Of a stretch of 64,000 nt of DNA, positions 31,601-42,539 are shown in pieces. Positions within the stretch are counted from its first letter, which is position 1. Every line of letters begins with the position of its first letter. The stretch covers positions 1 through 64,000 of the forward strand of contig JABANP010000083.1 of NCBI GenBank assembly GCA_013115135.1. The letters run 5' to 3'. The notes below the pieces were generated by a model, which was given only the letters and a program-made list of their open reading frames with translations, was not told where the DNA came from and made no database searches. A program made the translations under genes and the position numbers. Source of the DNA: Perkinsus olseni (taxonomy: Eukaryota; Perkinsozoa; Perkinsida; Perkinsidae).

Positions 31601-34600
31601 GTCGAGGCCGGGATATAAGGTTGCAGGTACGGTTCGCGATTCTGCGATAGAGGTGTCAGAATAGAGAAGTACCACAAGGCGACTGTTGAGCTTTTCTCTC
31701 CGTATTCTCAGCCGGACGGCATGGTCGAGAGGTGCGTCCGGTTCGCCGTCCGATCACCGGAAAGGCTGCACTGTACTGTCTCCTCACAAATGCGTCCTCC
31801 CTCGTGCGGCCAGTTAGCTCGGATGCGTGCATGCCAGGGTGACCCGGTTCAAGGACCTGAACCTGCGCCTGCCGGTGATGATCACAGAGTATTTCAAACA
31901 ACGCAAAGATATGCTGCAAGCTCGCATCAAGTAGAAAAACACGACGCAGTACGAACGGGAGGGAGATTCTGTCGAGGTATCTCGCTGATGCTGCGGTCCG
32001 AGAGGAGTTCAACCACGGACGCCCGGCTGCTCTGAAGGTAGGCCGTCAGCCAACTCGGCCAGGGGTGGTCCATGATGCTCTGGTAGTCCCTGGTTGATAT
32101 CGACCAGAGATGGCGTTGCATGGGGTACTATCATGAGACACGACCGGACGGGCTATATCGTACTGTCGACAAGATCGGGGAGAAGATCAAGGTCAGTGAT
32201 GCAGCCGTGCGTGCGGACAACTATCCTTCTTTCATTGGCAGGAGTCCTTTGTTGATCGAGACGACTTACTGGAGTATCACTCCGTGAAGCTGGATCGCAA
32301 CCTGAGAGGCACTGAGGCTAGCCGAAGCCTTCCGAGCCTACCGATAGGTGCGGGTCGAGATGATGCGATGGAGAGGAGGACTGCTGTCCAAGAAAGTCTT
32401 TCTTGTAGATTCCCTCGGAGATATTCCGATGACGAAGATATCGCAGAAGTACCGCACTCCGGATTACTGGGTGGATGATCAGACATGCCGAATCACCGAA
32501 TTGTGCAGTACGGGCGCACCCGAATTTGAACCGAGGACCTGCTGATCTGCAGTCAGCCGCTCTACCACTGAGCTATACACCCGTTGTCTGTGAGTGAAGT
32601 TTCTTAATGCTCTCTCTTATTAGGCAAAATCGTCTTCTACCTTCCTAAGAAGTCCATTCGTATCACTTATCATCGCCCAGAAGGACGACTAATGGGACAA
32701 CAGCTCACCTTCCACAAGACCCCGGATGGTTTGTCTCTGACGTGAGTCTGGCTTGCCAAGTCGCCACCTTTGGTGGGCCCCCCACCGTGGGGGCGATCTG
32801 CCTCACATCAGACTGGACAAGTTGAGCCGTCTCGGGCTGGGAGAGGATATTCAACTACCGACGCCGAAACAACTTCTGCAACTACTTCAACTCGAGAAGA
32901 CTAGCAAGCACAATTTCGTCGAAAGCATGAACAGAAGTAGGCCTCGTGTGCTGTCGGAAGTGCGGCTGTGCTGTTGTCCCGTGGAAAGACAAAAGAGCCT
33001 TCCCTCTATTGAATTGCAGACCATACCATGTATCATGTGGGAGTCCTGAGATAATCATGGCCAGCAATTTCAAAAGAATCGCCGATTTATAATTATCGAG
33101 AGAAATCCGATCCTGATCTATCTCGTGTACCATCACGGCATCGCCTGATTTATCGTACCACAAATCGAAGTATTCGTGGCCCAGTGCCATCGCATTAGTA
33201 CACAGCTGGTGGTAACTGTATTAGAGTGCACTCGAATGTCCGCCGCAGTTACCACAGAGCTGGCTCTACGCCGCAAGGAAGAGAACAATGTGAAGAACGT
33301 CCGACTAGTCGCACAGCAGGAGAGCGCACCGGTGGCCCAGAACGGTACAGCAGTTTCTGCCCCTCTGCCCTCCAGCGCCTTCCGCTCAGCCATGGGCGTC
33401 AGCGGAGGCCCAGTCATTCCAGACTTCGCTGCTCCGCCCGTCGATGTCGGGAAAGGTGGTGGGAGCGGCTTGAGCACTGCGAAGCGAAACCTGGTGGGTT
33501 TGCCGAACTCTCGACTTGTCTCGGAACTCACCTTGCTTCCTTCTTGCTCTTACATTCGTCTCTCTCGTCTTGCTCTCAGCGACTCTGGGTGGCCTGTCCC
33601 GATGTTCTTCTTGTTTCCTGACGTTTCTGATCCCTCTCAAGGCGGAGGCGGACCGCTGGTAAAGTCCTGTGGTTCAGGTCCTAGTGAAGGATGTCTACGA
33701 CTACGCCAGGGATCAGTCCATGGAGGCTCTGCCGGGCCATGATGGGTCAGATGAACGTGAAGAAGAAGAGGGAACGGGGAAGGGCGAGAAGAAGGTGAGA
33801 TGACTCTATGCTGCAGTGTAAAGTAGCAGCTGCGTGGGGCTACACAGCAGATCGCGTATGACCTCACACAGTTCGGGTGTTCAGCTCCTGTAAACTGCGG
33901 TATGCAAGGCGGATGGTGGCACTCGGGTGCTTCCGTCTCGATTGCCCTCGCGTCCGAAATCCTAGCTACGAGCTTTTTTCATCGCTGGCTCTTCAACGCC
34001 TTGGCGGCAGTTCTTCGAGGGAACGTTTTCACGTTCGCGTGGTATCCATCGTGTGGCTTGAGAAGTTCCAGTTGAATCGGACGAGGTGATGCGGGCTCAC
34101 TAAGTGCCCTCAGGTCGATATCCTGGCACCCTATTTGGCCGAGTTCCCAGGGAAGCAGCTGGACGCTCTCCAGGCAGAATTCGTTGCGAAGAAGTAGATA
34201 AATGCATTCAGAGTAACGTGGCCTCTCTGATCTTCCCTGTAGATGTAAAAGTGACTTCCGTAAGAGACTGCTAGATCGCGCGGCTATCATACAGAAGAGG
34301 CTCGAGGACGAACAGGTGAGGGGCCGCTGGGCTTGAAGAATAGTCAAGACGAGCAGCTACCACAGCGCGCCACGTTGAACGCGGCTAATCCTTCTCCTAG
34401 CCTTCAGCGGGGTCGGCACTCGGGGTAAAACGCCTCGTCATCAATAGTGAAGCTGCTCTTCGTTATTCTAGAACAACTCGATTTGAGCGTATTCGGCGCT
34501 GCTTGTGGGCTCGAAGGACCGGAGCGACGGTCGCGTTGTCGGCCGCGGAACTTTCTTGTGTTCAGGAGGCTTTGAAGAAGCGCCGAGCTCAAATTCAGCG

Positions 34601-35154
34601 GCGCAGTGGCCCTGACGTTCAGCAAGGGAGAACGGAGTCTGACTTTGAGAAGTATCAGACTCTCGCGATGTTCCGGTAGGCAACGCAGCCAGGCGAATGA
34701 TAGGAAAATAACTCGGAAAGATGTGTGGTTAACTCGGAGTGGAGTTGCCAACCATCGCACGCGGACGAATATCCAGGTTCCAGAGTGAATCTGACGGCTC
34801 TGAGTGGAATCCTGGACATGGGCCGTGTCACACGGCGTTGATCAGCCACAATGATCATTATTGTTACTACTGCGTTTTGAACTCGCATCAGGCGTATTAA
34901 AGATATTATTCAATCGCGTGTGGTGTGGTCTTTCGATCTATTGCAAGAAGGCCTCTATGGGCCGGACCCACCCAGTCGTACTTGTCAGGATCCAAATTCT
35001 GGAGCAAAGGTTGGCTCGGCACGAGGTCCAGGCTATCAAGAAGTTCACTGAGTTGGAGGAAACCCTGCTGGCGGACCCGAGACTGCAGGCGATGTGGGAG
35101 AATTACTCCTCAGACGAGGAGGGCGAGGATGATCCGTCTTGCGGAGAAGCATGA
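28631..35154 (+). CDS. Dynein regulatory complex subunit 7 (DRC7/CCDC135) homologue
   Basis: DRC7 is part of the nexin-dynein regulatory complex of motile axonemes; the parasite's flagellated zoospores would use it. Family blocks appear in order on successive exons: GIPPFLSSYASNSKREERV (28774-28853); YGEDRKLYLCPLNEIG and FLPTTIRPT (28900-29017); ELYDASLCGKFLANY (about 29095-29181); GDAFDIS then LCSILVGAGYDAYCV, the transglutaminase-like core (about 29305-29410); GRRAHCWVMVRKGA and FIEPTTG (30654-30745); SVDTVWNHKNVWVN (30926-30970); VELFSPYSQPDGMV (31685-31730); YYHETRPDGLYRTV (32127-32165); SFVDRDDLLEYHS (32241-32280); FYLPKKSIRITYHRP (32635-32680); VDILAPYLAEFPG (34112-34150); FRKRLLDRAAIIQKRLEDEQ (about 34250-34315); and the last exon 34989-35154 (IQILEQRLARHE), joined in phase to the exon ending AMFR at 34675. 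Introns are short. The start is uncertain. Confidence 0.92.
30186..30257 (-). tRNA. tRNA-Asp(GTC), inside a DRC7 intron
   Basis: 5' TCCGCGG pairs with 3' CCGCGGA, the anticodon is GTC (in CTGTCAC), and the T-stem CCGGG/CCCGG encloses TTCAATT. The discriminator is A rather than the usual G. It lies antisense in the DRC7 intron ending about 30317. Confidence 0.9.
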
Positions 35155-35499
35155 GAGCACTGTCCATGATCCTGAGATTGTTGTGGCGACCAGTGGTGCG
35201 CCCACAAGGTTGTCCTTGTTGCAGTTGTGAATGAACTGGGCGAGGTTTACCGGGCAAACTGACTGTCTTCGGTGGAACACCACACCACTCCCAAGCGTTT
35301 TCAAATGGCGCCCAGATCAAACTTAGTGAGCTGGTCTAGAAATGGCGAGAGTGGATTCCAGCGGGTAGGCAAGGGGTTTCAGAAAGGGCGCAGCAGTAAT
35401 CGTGTGGTCTGTTTCGGAGGAGCTCACTGGTGAGAACGAGAAAATGAAAAAAAGCGATCATGAATATGGAAGGACGATAACAGTTATCGGATTACCCCG
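31708..35499 (+). repeat. Segmental duplication, copy A
   Basis: It matches 43993-47768 (copy B) almost base for base and includes the 3' half of DRC7, tRNA-Cys and the flank 3' of DRC7. Copies C (about 53360-54070) and D (about 57798-58130) match only its 3' end. Confidence 0.92.
32511..32582 (-). tRNA. tRNA-Cys(GCA), copy 1, inside a DRC7 intron
   Basis: GGGTGTA pairs with TGCGCCC, anticodon GCA, T-loop TTCAAAT. The discriminator position (32511) gives G, whereas copy 2 at 44796 gives the canonical U73 that cysteinyl-tRNA synthetase reads. Charging of this copy may therefore be poor. Confidence 0.88.
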
Positions 35500-36468
35500 T
35501 GACGCCGAAACAACTGCTGCAACTACTTCAAGTTGAACTCGAGAAGACTAGCAAGCACAACTTCGTAGAGACGAACAGAAGTATTGTGCCCAACTCACGA
35601 TTTCGTATTGTGGCTGTATAGATGCTCAACTCAGGTTGAAAGAGAGTCGAAGCATCCACTCTCTATTGCAATGTAATGTGAGGCCGTCCTTGAAGAATCA
35701 TAGCCAACAGTTTCACTGGAACCGCACATCTAATAGATGACGTCTATGATTACCGAGAGACATCCGGTCTCGAACTATCTCGTGAATCATCACGCCATCG
35801 CTTGATTAATCATACCATAAATCGGAGTATTCATAGCCCAGTGCCATCGCATGAGTTCGTAGCTGGTGAAAACTGTATTGGGGTGCACTTGAATGTCCGC
35901 GGCAGTCACTACAGAGCCGCAAGAAAGGGGGCAACGTGAAGAACGTCCGACTAGTCGCACAGCAGGAAGCCGCACGAGTGGCTCAGAACGGTACAACGGT
36001 TTCTTCCTCTCTGCTATCCAGCTCCTTCCGCTCAGCCATGGGCGTCACCGGAGTCTCAGTCATTCCAGACTTCGCCGCTGGCTATCCCACTAAGAATGGA
36101 AGTCTTCCATTGGAAGAGAAAGCTGTGCGATTGTCGCGGGACTCAACGAGAACGATCTTTGCGGGAGTGTATATACGAGAGCGATCTTCGCGGGACACAA
36201 CAAGCAATGCGGATCTGATGACTACGATTACCTTCTCAAAAGGACCGCTGAGTTAAACGGGGGAAAGGGTGGTAGGTCGGGACTCCCGACTTGAGAGTCT
36301 GACTTTCAGAGTCACGAGTCGTGACTCACGACGCTAGCTGTGACTCTCCATGCATATCCTGATTTTACACCGGCGGCCCGACGACGTCCTTCTCGACTGT
36401 TCTATGCAAAGCCAGGCAATTCCACCCTCATAGTGAACACTGGACAACAGTGCTGCCACAGCGCCTGT
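35500..36468. other. Partial re-duplication of DRC7 intron and exon sequence, decayed
   Basis: 35505-35600 repeats the segment around 32855-32960 and 35690-36080 repeats 33050-33420 with many changes. There is no intact frame. It carries three palindromic 22-bp scars (36096-36117, 36276-36297 with two mismatches, 36311-36332). Confidence 0.6.
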
Positions 36469-36638
36469 GTTGGAGTTACCATCCTTATTATCCTCTGAAC
36501 TCTGCGTGGTCATATTAGTGTTGTAGAAACATAGACTTATTAGTTACTTAACAACAGTAGGCAACTGTACTAGCTCAAGGCTAAGCTACAGGGACAGAAT
36601 GATCATCACAAGAGTGAAATGTCCCTAAATCACAACAT
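36469..36638 (-). repeat. 3' LTR
   Basis: 170 bp, minus-strand ends TGTTGTGATT and CTCCAACA. It differs from the 5' LTR at 36542 (T versus G). Confidence 0.93.
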
Positions 36639-36988
36639 TCTCCACTCCCCTAGAGACGAGCACTCTTAGCAAGGGCTTCCGCGATCTCTCCATCGGCACT
36701 TAGAGTTCTCTTGCGCTTGGCAGCAGCAGATCTCTCGACACGCATCTCACGCTCAGCAGCCATGGCCAAGTCGCGAGTGCGATAGCGGGACTGCATAGCA
36801 GCGAATCTAGAAGGCCTCCCGGACTCGGTAAGCGGACCTTGACAACGGCGGAGATTACCAAGATAATGTTCTTCGAGTCCACGGTCAGTAGTCAGAATCG
36901 CCGAACGAGCCGCCAGAGCACTAACAACAAAGGGACCTCGCCAGCAGCTCTCCAGCTTAGAGCTACGGTTAGTATACACATAAACCGA

Positions 36989-37018
36989 CATACCATTGGT
37001 ATCATACTATGATACCAA
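36989..37018. other. Palindromic scar, extended form (W = CATACCAA on plus strand)
   Basis: First seven bases of W, a 16-bp inverted part (8 bp longer than usual), then the last seven. It is 22 bp longer than the inferred empty site and breaks the integrase frame. Confidence 0.75.
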
Positions 37019-37170
37019 CCTTCAAATCATGGTTAGGTTTGAACACAGGCTTAACATTTTCTCTCATATCAAGCCAGCAGTTCATGAAGTCACCGACAGC
37101 CTTCTTCCTGGTGGAGTCCACCTCAGCAGCTACTTGCAACAAATCTCGCAGATGCAGAGTATCGGTAGGG

Positions 37171-37192
37171 ATCTCAATTTGAGATTCTCAAA
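37171..37192. other. Palindromic 14-bp insertion scar (W = ATCTCAAA)
   Basis: Exact form: ATCTCAA, TTTGAGAT, TCTCAAA. It inserts 14 bp into integrase coding sequence and shifts the frame; taking it out makes the flanking frames continuous. Confidence 0.85.
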
Positions 37193-38066
37193 CTCCTCAT
37201 CAAAGGTCTCCTTCACTGGAGCCCTCATACAAGGCAGAACAACGGGCCTTGAGAACATGAGAATTTGCGGACATAGGTTAGAGTCTCCAATCTCCGAATG
37301 GTTTATCGTCCACCGAACATGGGCAAGAATAAAATGGATCATTCCAACGGTCTCCAGTAGCAGCAATCCACCTTCGTAGACTATCCACAACCATTCGATG
37401 TCGTCGCTCGTACCACCCGCCGGACTCACCATGGTTCGGCCAACCAAAAGACCAACGGACGATACCATTTCTAGTGGACCATTCGGCAACCTCCCGGCTT
37501 CGAAACTCATTATCACTCTGAATATAGAGAGGATAACCAGTCCGGAGACATATTGTCTCCAGAGCCCTCAAATATGAACTATGCAACTGGTCAGTTACCA
37601 CTTCGTAGTCCATATACCCACAAAAATAACAGCACGCAGTAAGCAGCATACCGCCGTGCCCAACATGCGAAACATCTATACCAATCTTACGCCAAGGAGC
37701 CATATGACGATCCGGGGCCCGAGTACCATAGGGAATTTTAACCCTACCCGTGTCATCAACCTTCTGGCACACTCTGCACGAAGTCTTCGCCCGAGAACAA
37801 AGATAACCCATCTTAGGCCACCAAGCAAAAGATTGCAACCACCACCGAAGCTGCCGGCCACTCACGTGAACCTCCTTGTGCACAGAGTCAACCAGTTGTA
37901 CACGCATAGACTTAGGAACACATACTTGTCGAACAAGATTACCTTCATAGTCATATCGTAACACACGATAAAGAACGCCGTCAATAACGGAAAAACCGTC
38001 CTTATTTCGGAACTGAGCACACTCTGGACAAACCGCTTGCTCCTCACGAACAGTGTTCAGATCTAA

Positions 38067-39435
38067 CTAATCAGAATACAAAAACTCAGTCGAGTTTTCA
38101 TCATCAGAAGTCTGCATGATGACATCAGCGTCAACCTCTCCTTCCCCCCTCTCGAGCTCGGCATCAATAACCGCGCGAAGAGGATCCTCCTCAGAGGCGG
38201 AAACCGTCAACTTAACCGAACCTTGAGGATAGACATTCACCCGAGCCAGCTTGTCAACAACAGACAATACTTCTCGAGGAACCCAGATAATACCAGAGAC
38301 ATTCCTCTCAAAAGACAAAGCCATGCGAAGATCACCTTCAGTCTGGATAAACTCCTCATAGTTATGCCACCAATGTGTAGAGTTCCGATTATCAGTCACG
38401 ATAAAGGCCGGGGCATACATCATAGGCAGGTATCTGTAAGCGGCCAACAACTGACTCTTACGCTCCTTATAAGTACTACTACGCTTTACATCAGCGGTCG
38501 TAAGGAGACCTCCGTCAAGACATGCCGGTAACACAGCGTAGGACCGATCCGCCTGGTACGGCAGATGAAGCTTCTCAACCACAGCACGAGAAAGTGAAGC
38601 CGCAACCTCAGGCCAACCATGCAATTCAACTTCAGGCACAGAAGCTTGATGCAAAGTCGGATACTCAATCACGTGAAGAAGCATGGACCCCCAACTGTCA
38701 CCATTACAGTCAGTCACGATCAACGATGCAACAACACGGAAGGAAGAGTCAGATCCCACAACATGGAGAGCCACGAGACCGCTGAAGTAGGCAGAAGCAA
38801 TTTCTTCCACTAGCTCAACCGCGTCATCCGACAAAGGATCAACTTTATGAAGACGATGAAGAGACACTTGTAAAGTAGCAGGCAACCATCGACGCAGCCA
38901 CTGAAACTTTCCACACCATTGCCGTATCATCGTCTGACGCTGGTCACGATCTCGTGTCTTCCGAAACGCCAGGAGAGCCTCCTCCACCGCAGCAGTCGTC
39001 AAGCTCTTCCTCTCTGCCGGAATCACACGACTGCCTCGGACCTGTAATCCGCAGAAGTTAACAGCGTCTCCTTGCTCACACTTATCCCTACGGATCGCAA
39101 GTCCACGAGCTTGAGCCATCTCAATAATGACATCCATCGCCGCCTGCGCATCCTCCTTAGTAGGAGAACCACCGAGCAGGTCATCTTGATAACTCACGAT
39201 ATAAGCAGTGATACCACGGTCAGCAAGAACTTCACGCACCTCCGCCATGAAAGTCGTCATCACCTTATGGAAATACCCCGGCGAGAAGCGCCACCCTTGA
39301 GGAATACGCGTCGCCATCCATAACCTCGTACGACCGTCAACTCCCACAGACCTTGTACAGAAGAGCTTACGAAGCGGTTTACTGATATAAACCGACCCAA
39401 AAGCATCACTGATATCTAACTTGAAATACACACCT
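38067..39435 (-). CDS. Reverse transcriptase (YQDD) and RNase H region
   Basis: Continuation of pol beyond the MITE. GVYFKLDISDAFGSV (motif A Asp) lies at about 39385-39430, RIPQGWRFSPGYFHKVM is motif B, and IVSYQDDLLGG is the catalytic YXDD box at about 39175-39205. A thumb/connection and an RNase H-like region follow. The frame ends at TAG (38067-38069), but the same frame continues open into integrase, so a single stop separates them. It could be read through or be a point mutation. Confidence 0.88.
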
Positions 39436-39443
39436 CGGCAAGT

Positions 39444-39764
39444 CAGGGTGGCCCAGCGGGGAAGAATGCTATTCTTTCTTCCCGGGAATTCCAGAAATTC
39501 CCGGGAAGAAAGAATGCTCAATATTCCCTGGAAGAATGATCGCGATTCTTCCCCAGTATTTAGGTGCTTTATTTCAATGGTTCATCGTAGGAAAGCAGCC
39601 AATACAGTTAGGTATGCGCGCCGAAGGCGGGCGGAAAAAACTTTGGGGGCCCTGCTTTAATGGGGAAGAATGCATTCTTTCTTCCCACCTATATTCCTGG
39701 GAATTCCCGGGAATTCCCGGGAATGGAAAGAATGATTCATTCTTCCCACTTATGGGCCACCGTG
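39444..39764. mobile_element. hAT-type MITE inside the retrotransposon pol gene
   Basis: 321 bp with inverted ends CAGGGTGGCCCA (left) and CACGGTGGCCCA (right, read inward). It is flanked by the 8-bp direct repeat CGGCAAGT (39436-39443 and 39765-39772). An 8-bp duplication and CAGGG ends are hallmarks of the hAT superfamily. There is no coding capacity. An internal inverted repeat with ~20-bp arms (CTTCCCGGGAATT core) lies at about 39471-39515. Confidence 0.9.
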
Positions 39765-42046
39765 CGGCAAGTCAACGGCCACCTCATCAACATCGATAGA
39801 GCCGACTCCTGAGACTGGCATATCGCAGAAAGCGTCGCCTTTCCAACATCCTCATCAGCCAACCACACGTAGTCACCAGGACCCTGTTCGTAGAGCTTGA
39901 GACTATTGACCTTCCGCAAATCAAGCGTCACCCGGAAGTGCTTACGGATCTGCTCGTCAGACAAGGTACTAGGATCCACCGCACCAATATTAGTTTTGGC
40001 CACGAGCACAACTTCCGAGATGAACAACTCACTGCTCGGAGCGACTTCCTCGAACCGTCCAAGCCGAGCAGCAATCGATATCCATCTATCGATAATAGCA
40101 GCCTTGGACAGACTCCGTCGCCGAGGCGGCTCTATATGTGGAAAGATGGACGCCGTCTCCAACGGTGGACACCTGATCTCATACCGACCATCATCAGTAC
40201 GTTCCACAAAAAGAGCATTCTCAGACTCGAACAGACGATCACAGACATCATCAACCCTATCGGCCTGCTTATCACCAGAACGTACCGCCTCGTTGAAACA
40301 GTTGTCTAGTTCCATCCTCAAAGTAGGATAACGACACATGGCCGACATACCAATGATGATCTCAAGATCCAGGCAAGGCAGAACCTTGAAACTCAACGGA
40401 CCATAACCATCGACGGACAGGAGAATCTCACCATCGGCGCCGCTAGACGAACTATTACCGAAGCGCACACCACTACAGGGCTTGAGATCGCCCACAATGA
40501 CCCCAGCAGACTTCAAGGCAGTAAATAACGCCTTAGCCATATAACCTTCACCGCGCGCAACCGTATCCAGCAATCCCTTCACACGGGCGCCGCCTTCACC
40601 GCTCTCGCGAACAACTAGGGAGACCAAAGGATCATGAATCTTGACCCGTCGGATCAAATCCACATCCTCATCACGGCCATCGTCATCAACCAATACCCTA
40701 ACAAGTTCGAAATTGCCAGACTGCTGACTAAGAGCCGGACCATCCGCAGTAGGGGCAGGACGATCCACAGTAGGAGCAGGCTTGGGTTGATCAGTAGCCA
40801 CCACTTTGGGTTGTGCCTTACGAAACGGACAGTCCCGCTTCATATGAGGTCCACCACAATCCCAACATTTCACCGGTCTCCTAGGTGGAGGAGCTCGAGC
40901 ATACGGTGCCTGATACTGCACAGGTGGAGCCGTAGAACCCGAAGTCACCTGACTGTCAGACGAACCATTGACTCGATCGGAATCATGCTCCTCAGAACCC
41001 GTCGAAGGATTAGCATCAGCCTCGGAAACGACATTAACCGATGAGGCAGCGGTGGCCTTGGAGTCAGCCACAGCACTCGAACCGGAAATACTGTCACTGG
41101 AATTGGCCGATTCCCACAGCGTGAGCATAGTGCAAAGCTGGTTAACATCACGAACATGAGAGTAGGTGGTACGGACAGCCTTCACATAGTTCGGGCGAAG
41201 ACCCTTCACAAACCGGTCTAGCAGCTCGTCGCTAGAAACATACACGCCCACACATTTACCCTCAGTAAGAAGATCACGTAGACGACCAATATAATCCCCG
41301 ACCAATTCATTAGATCGCTGTTTACATAAGGCGAGCCGGTTACGAAACCGGACCGGATCATTAGTGACACCGAACGCAGACCGCAGGAAATGTTCAGCAG
41401 CTGTCAACAGCTGCTTGGTAGTACCATGCAGCAATAAACCCTCAGTCTCCAAGTAATCCGTGAGCTCACCACGTACCGAAGGACTGATACACCGCAATAA
41501 ATACTTCCAACAATTGTTGGCAGATAACCCATACAACTTCGATAGCTGTATCCATTCCCTAAGGAAATGGGAAATAGATCGTGCCTCACTGCGACCCATA
41601 AAGCATTGGCCACCAGCCGGCAACGGAAGAGTACTCACCATGTTAACGGCGCGAACGTCATTAACATCACCATGATTAGCACCATCACCATATAGATCCG
41701 CAACACTGGGAGCATGTACCTCATGATTATCTGAGTCAGGCAGCACAGTATTATAACGTGCATCAGCGCTGTTCATCGTCTGATTACTCACGGAGCTTGC
41801 ACCAGCAGAAGCACCGGAAATACACGACCAAAGGTAACGTAAACGCAACTGCTCGTTGAGTTCCTTCGCTGCCTTCTCAATAAGACCGTCGACTTCAGAA
41901 GATCTCAGGAAACCAACGAACTGAGGATCCACACCGACTGCTCGACCAAACTCAGCACGAGCCTCCTCGGCGTCCAGGATCCTGCATCGGGTACCAAGGT
42001 TGTTGGAGTTACCATCCTTATTATCCTCTGAACTCTGCGTGGTCAT
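39765..42046 (-). CDS. Retrotransposon gag, protease and start of reverse transcriptase
   Basis: One open frame beginning in the LTR. Gag occupies roughly residues 1-380 and includes an FLREWIQLSKLYG block. A CCHC zinc knuckle (CWDCGGPHMKRDC, CX2CX3HX4C spacing) is at about residues 391-403. A retropepsin-like domain follows, with LLDTVARG in place of the usual DTGA and a partner block EIIIGMSAM. RT begins with FRVTLDLRKVNS. The frame is interrupted at 39764 by the MITE, in RT upstream of the YQDD motif. The altered protease motif may reduce activity. Confidence 0.88.
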
Positions 42047-42170
42047 ATTAGTGTTGTAGAAACATAGACTTATGAGTTACTTAACAACAGTAGGCAACTG
42101 TACTAGCTCAAGGCTAAGCTACAGGGACAGAATGATCATCACAAGAGTGAAATGTCCCTAAATCACAACA
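42001..42170 (-). repeat. 5' LTR
   Basis: 170 bp. The gag ATG (42044-42046) lies inside it, so the first ~15 codons are LTR-encoded. TGGTACCCGATGCAGG at 41996-41981 is a primer-binding-site-like word inside the reading frame. Confidence 0.92.
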
Positions 42171-42539
42171 CTGGTTCAGTAGACGGGAACCAGCGGAATT
42201 GCGTGTGGGGCACTACTCAACTGTCGTCAATCTGGTATTAAAATCTGATGATCACACGCAGTTCCGTGCCGGACCAGCAATGCTGGTCGAGATTCCGTTA
42301 TTTCCGTTATTGACCCTTACAACGTAACTCTTCCATCGGAACGGGTGTAAATACTTCCTCTAGTTGGAGTAATACTGCCTCTAAGCCAAACTTTTGGTAA
42401 TATGTAACTTCTCTACCGATACAGCCCACACGAGCGGCTTGAGGCCGCTGTCAGGCTGAGAAAATAAGGTTCGATCTGCTTGAAGCGAAAAGAAGGTCTA
42501 AGACAATATAGTATTGCCAATACTCGCGACGGACCTTTC
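42171..42539. other. 3' flank of secreted-family gene 1, interrupted by the retrotransposon
   Basis: It matches the corresponding flanks near 47770-48180, 55090-55585 and 59180-59667. The LTR element was inserted into this flank. It carries the conserved stem-loop at 42433-42449. Confidence 0.6.
42433..42449 (-). promoter_or_regulatory. Conserved 3' stem-loop, secreted-family gene 1
   Basis: AGCGGC-TTGAG-GCCGCT on the plus strand, about 90 bp 3' of the stop. The same element follows every family copy, with stem pairing kept by wobble changes. It may be an RNA element of the 3' end. Confidence 0.5.

Larger units (their letters stand above)
36650..38066 (-). pseudogene. Integrase, frame broken at three places
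   Basis: The zinc-binding HHCC module (HKEVH ... CRVCQK) is at about 37770-37900. The DDE core has Asp in GIDVSHVG, Asp in YIQSDNEF and Glu in GESGGWYERR. The frame changes near 37338. It changes again at a palindromic 14-bp insertion (37171-37192) and at a 22-bp palindromic insertion (36989-37018). After this it resumes with the C-terminal module SCWRGPFVVSALAARSA and EEHYLGNLRR. Removing the two palindromic insertions brings the neighbouring frames back together. The stop is at 36650-36652. Confidence 0.85.
36469..42170 (-). mobile_element. Ty3/gypsy-like LTR retrotransposon
   Basis: Flanked by 170-bp LTRs with TG..CA ends that differ at one position seen by eye. On the minus strand the order is gag with a zinc knuckle, protease, reverse transcriptase/RNase H, integrase, which is the Ty3/gypsy order. 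A purine tract (AGGGGAGTGGAGAA, 36639-36652) lies just before the 3' LTR. A target duplication is not clear: only CTG is shared at the two edges. The element is broken by a hAT MITE, an in-frame TAG and frame breaks in integrase. Confidence 0.93.

Noticed and set aside
32882..33190. Minus-strand frame starting MALGHEYFDLWYD, repeated at 45279-45521 and decayed near 35690
   Set aside because: It overlaps an intron region of DRC7 and is repeated only because the segment was duplicated; no family match and it is broken in the older copy. Kept as unlikely.
33637..33867. Many minus-strand frames of 70-120 codons across 31-36 kb and 44-48 kb
   Set aside because: They are shadows of DRC7 exons and introns on the other strand, with no domains.
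36460..42178. Target-site duplication of the LTR element
   Set aside because: Only CTG is shared next to the LTR edges; too short to claim.
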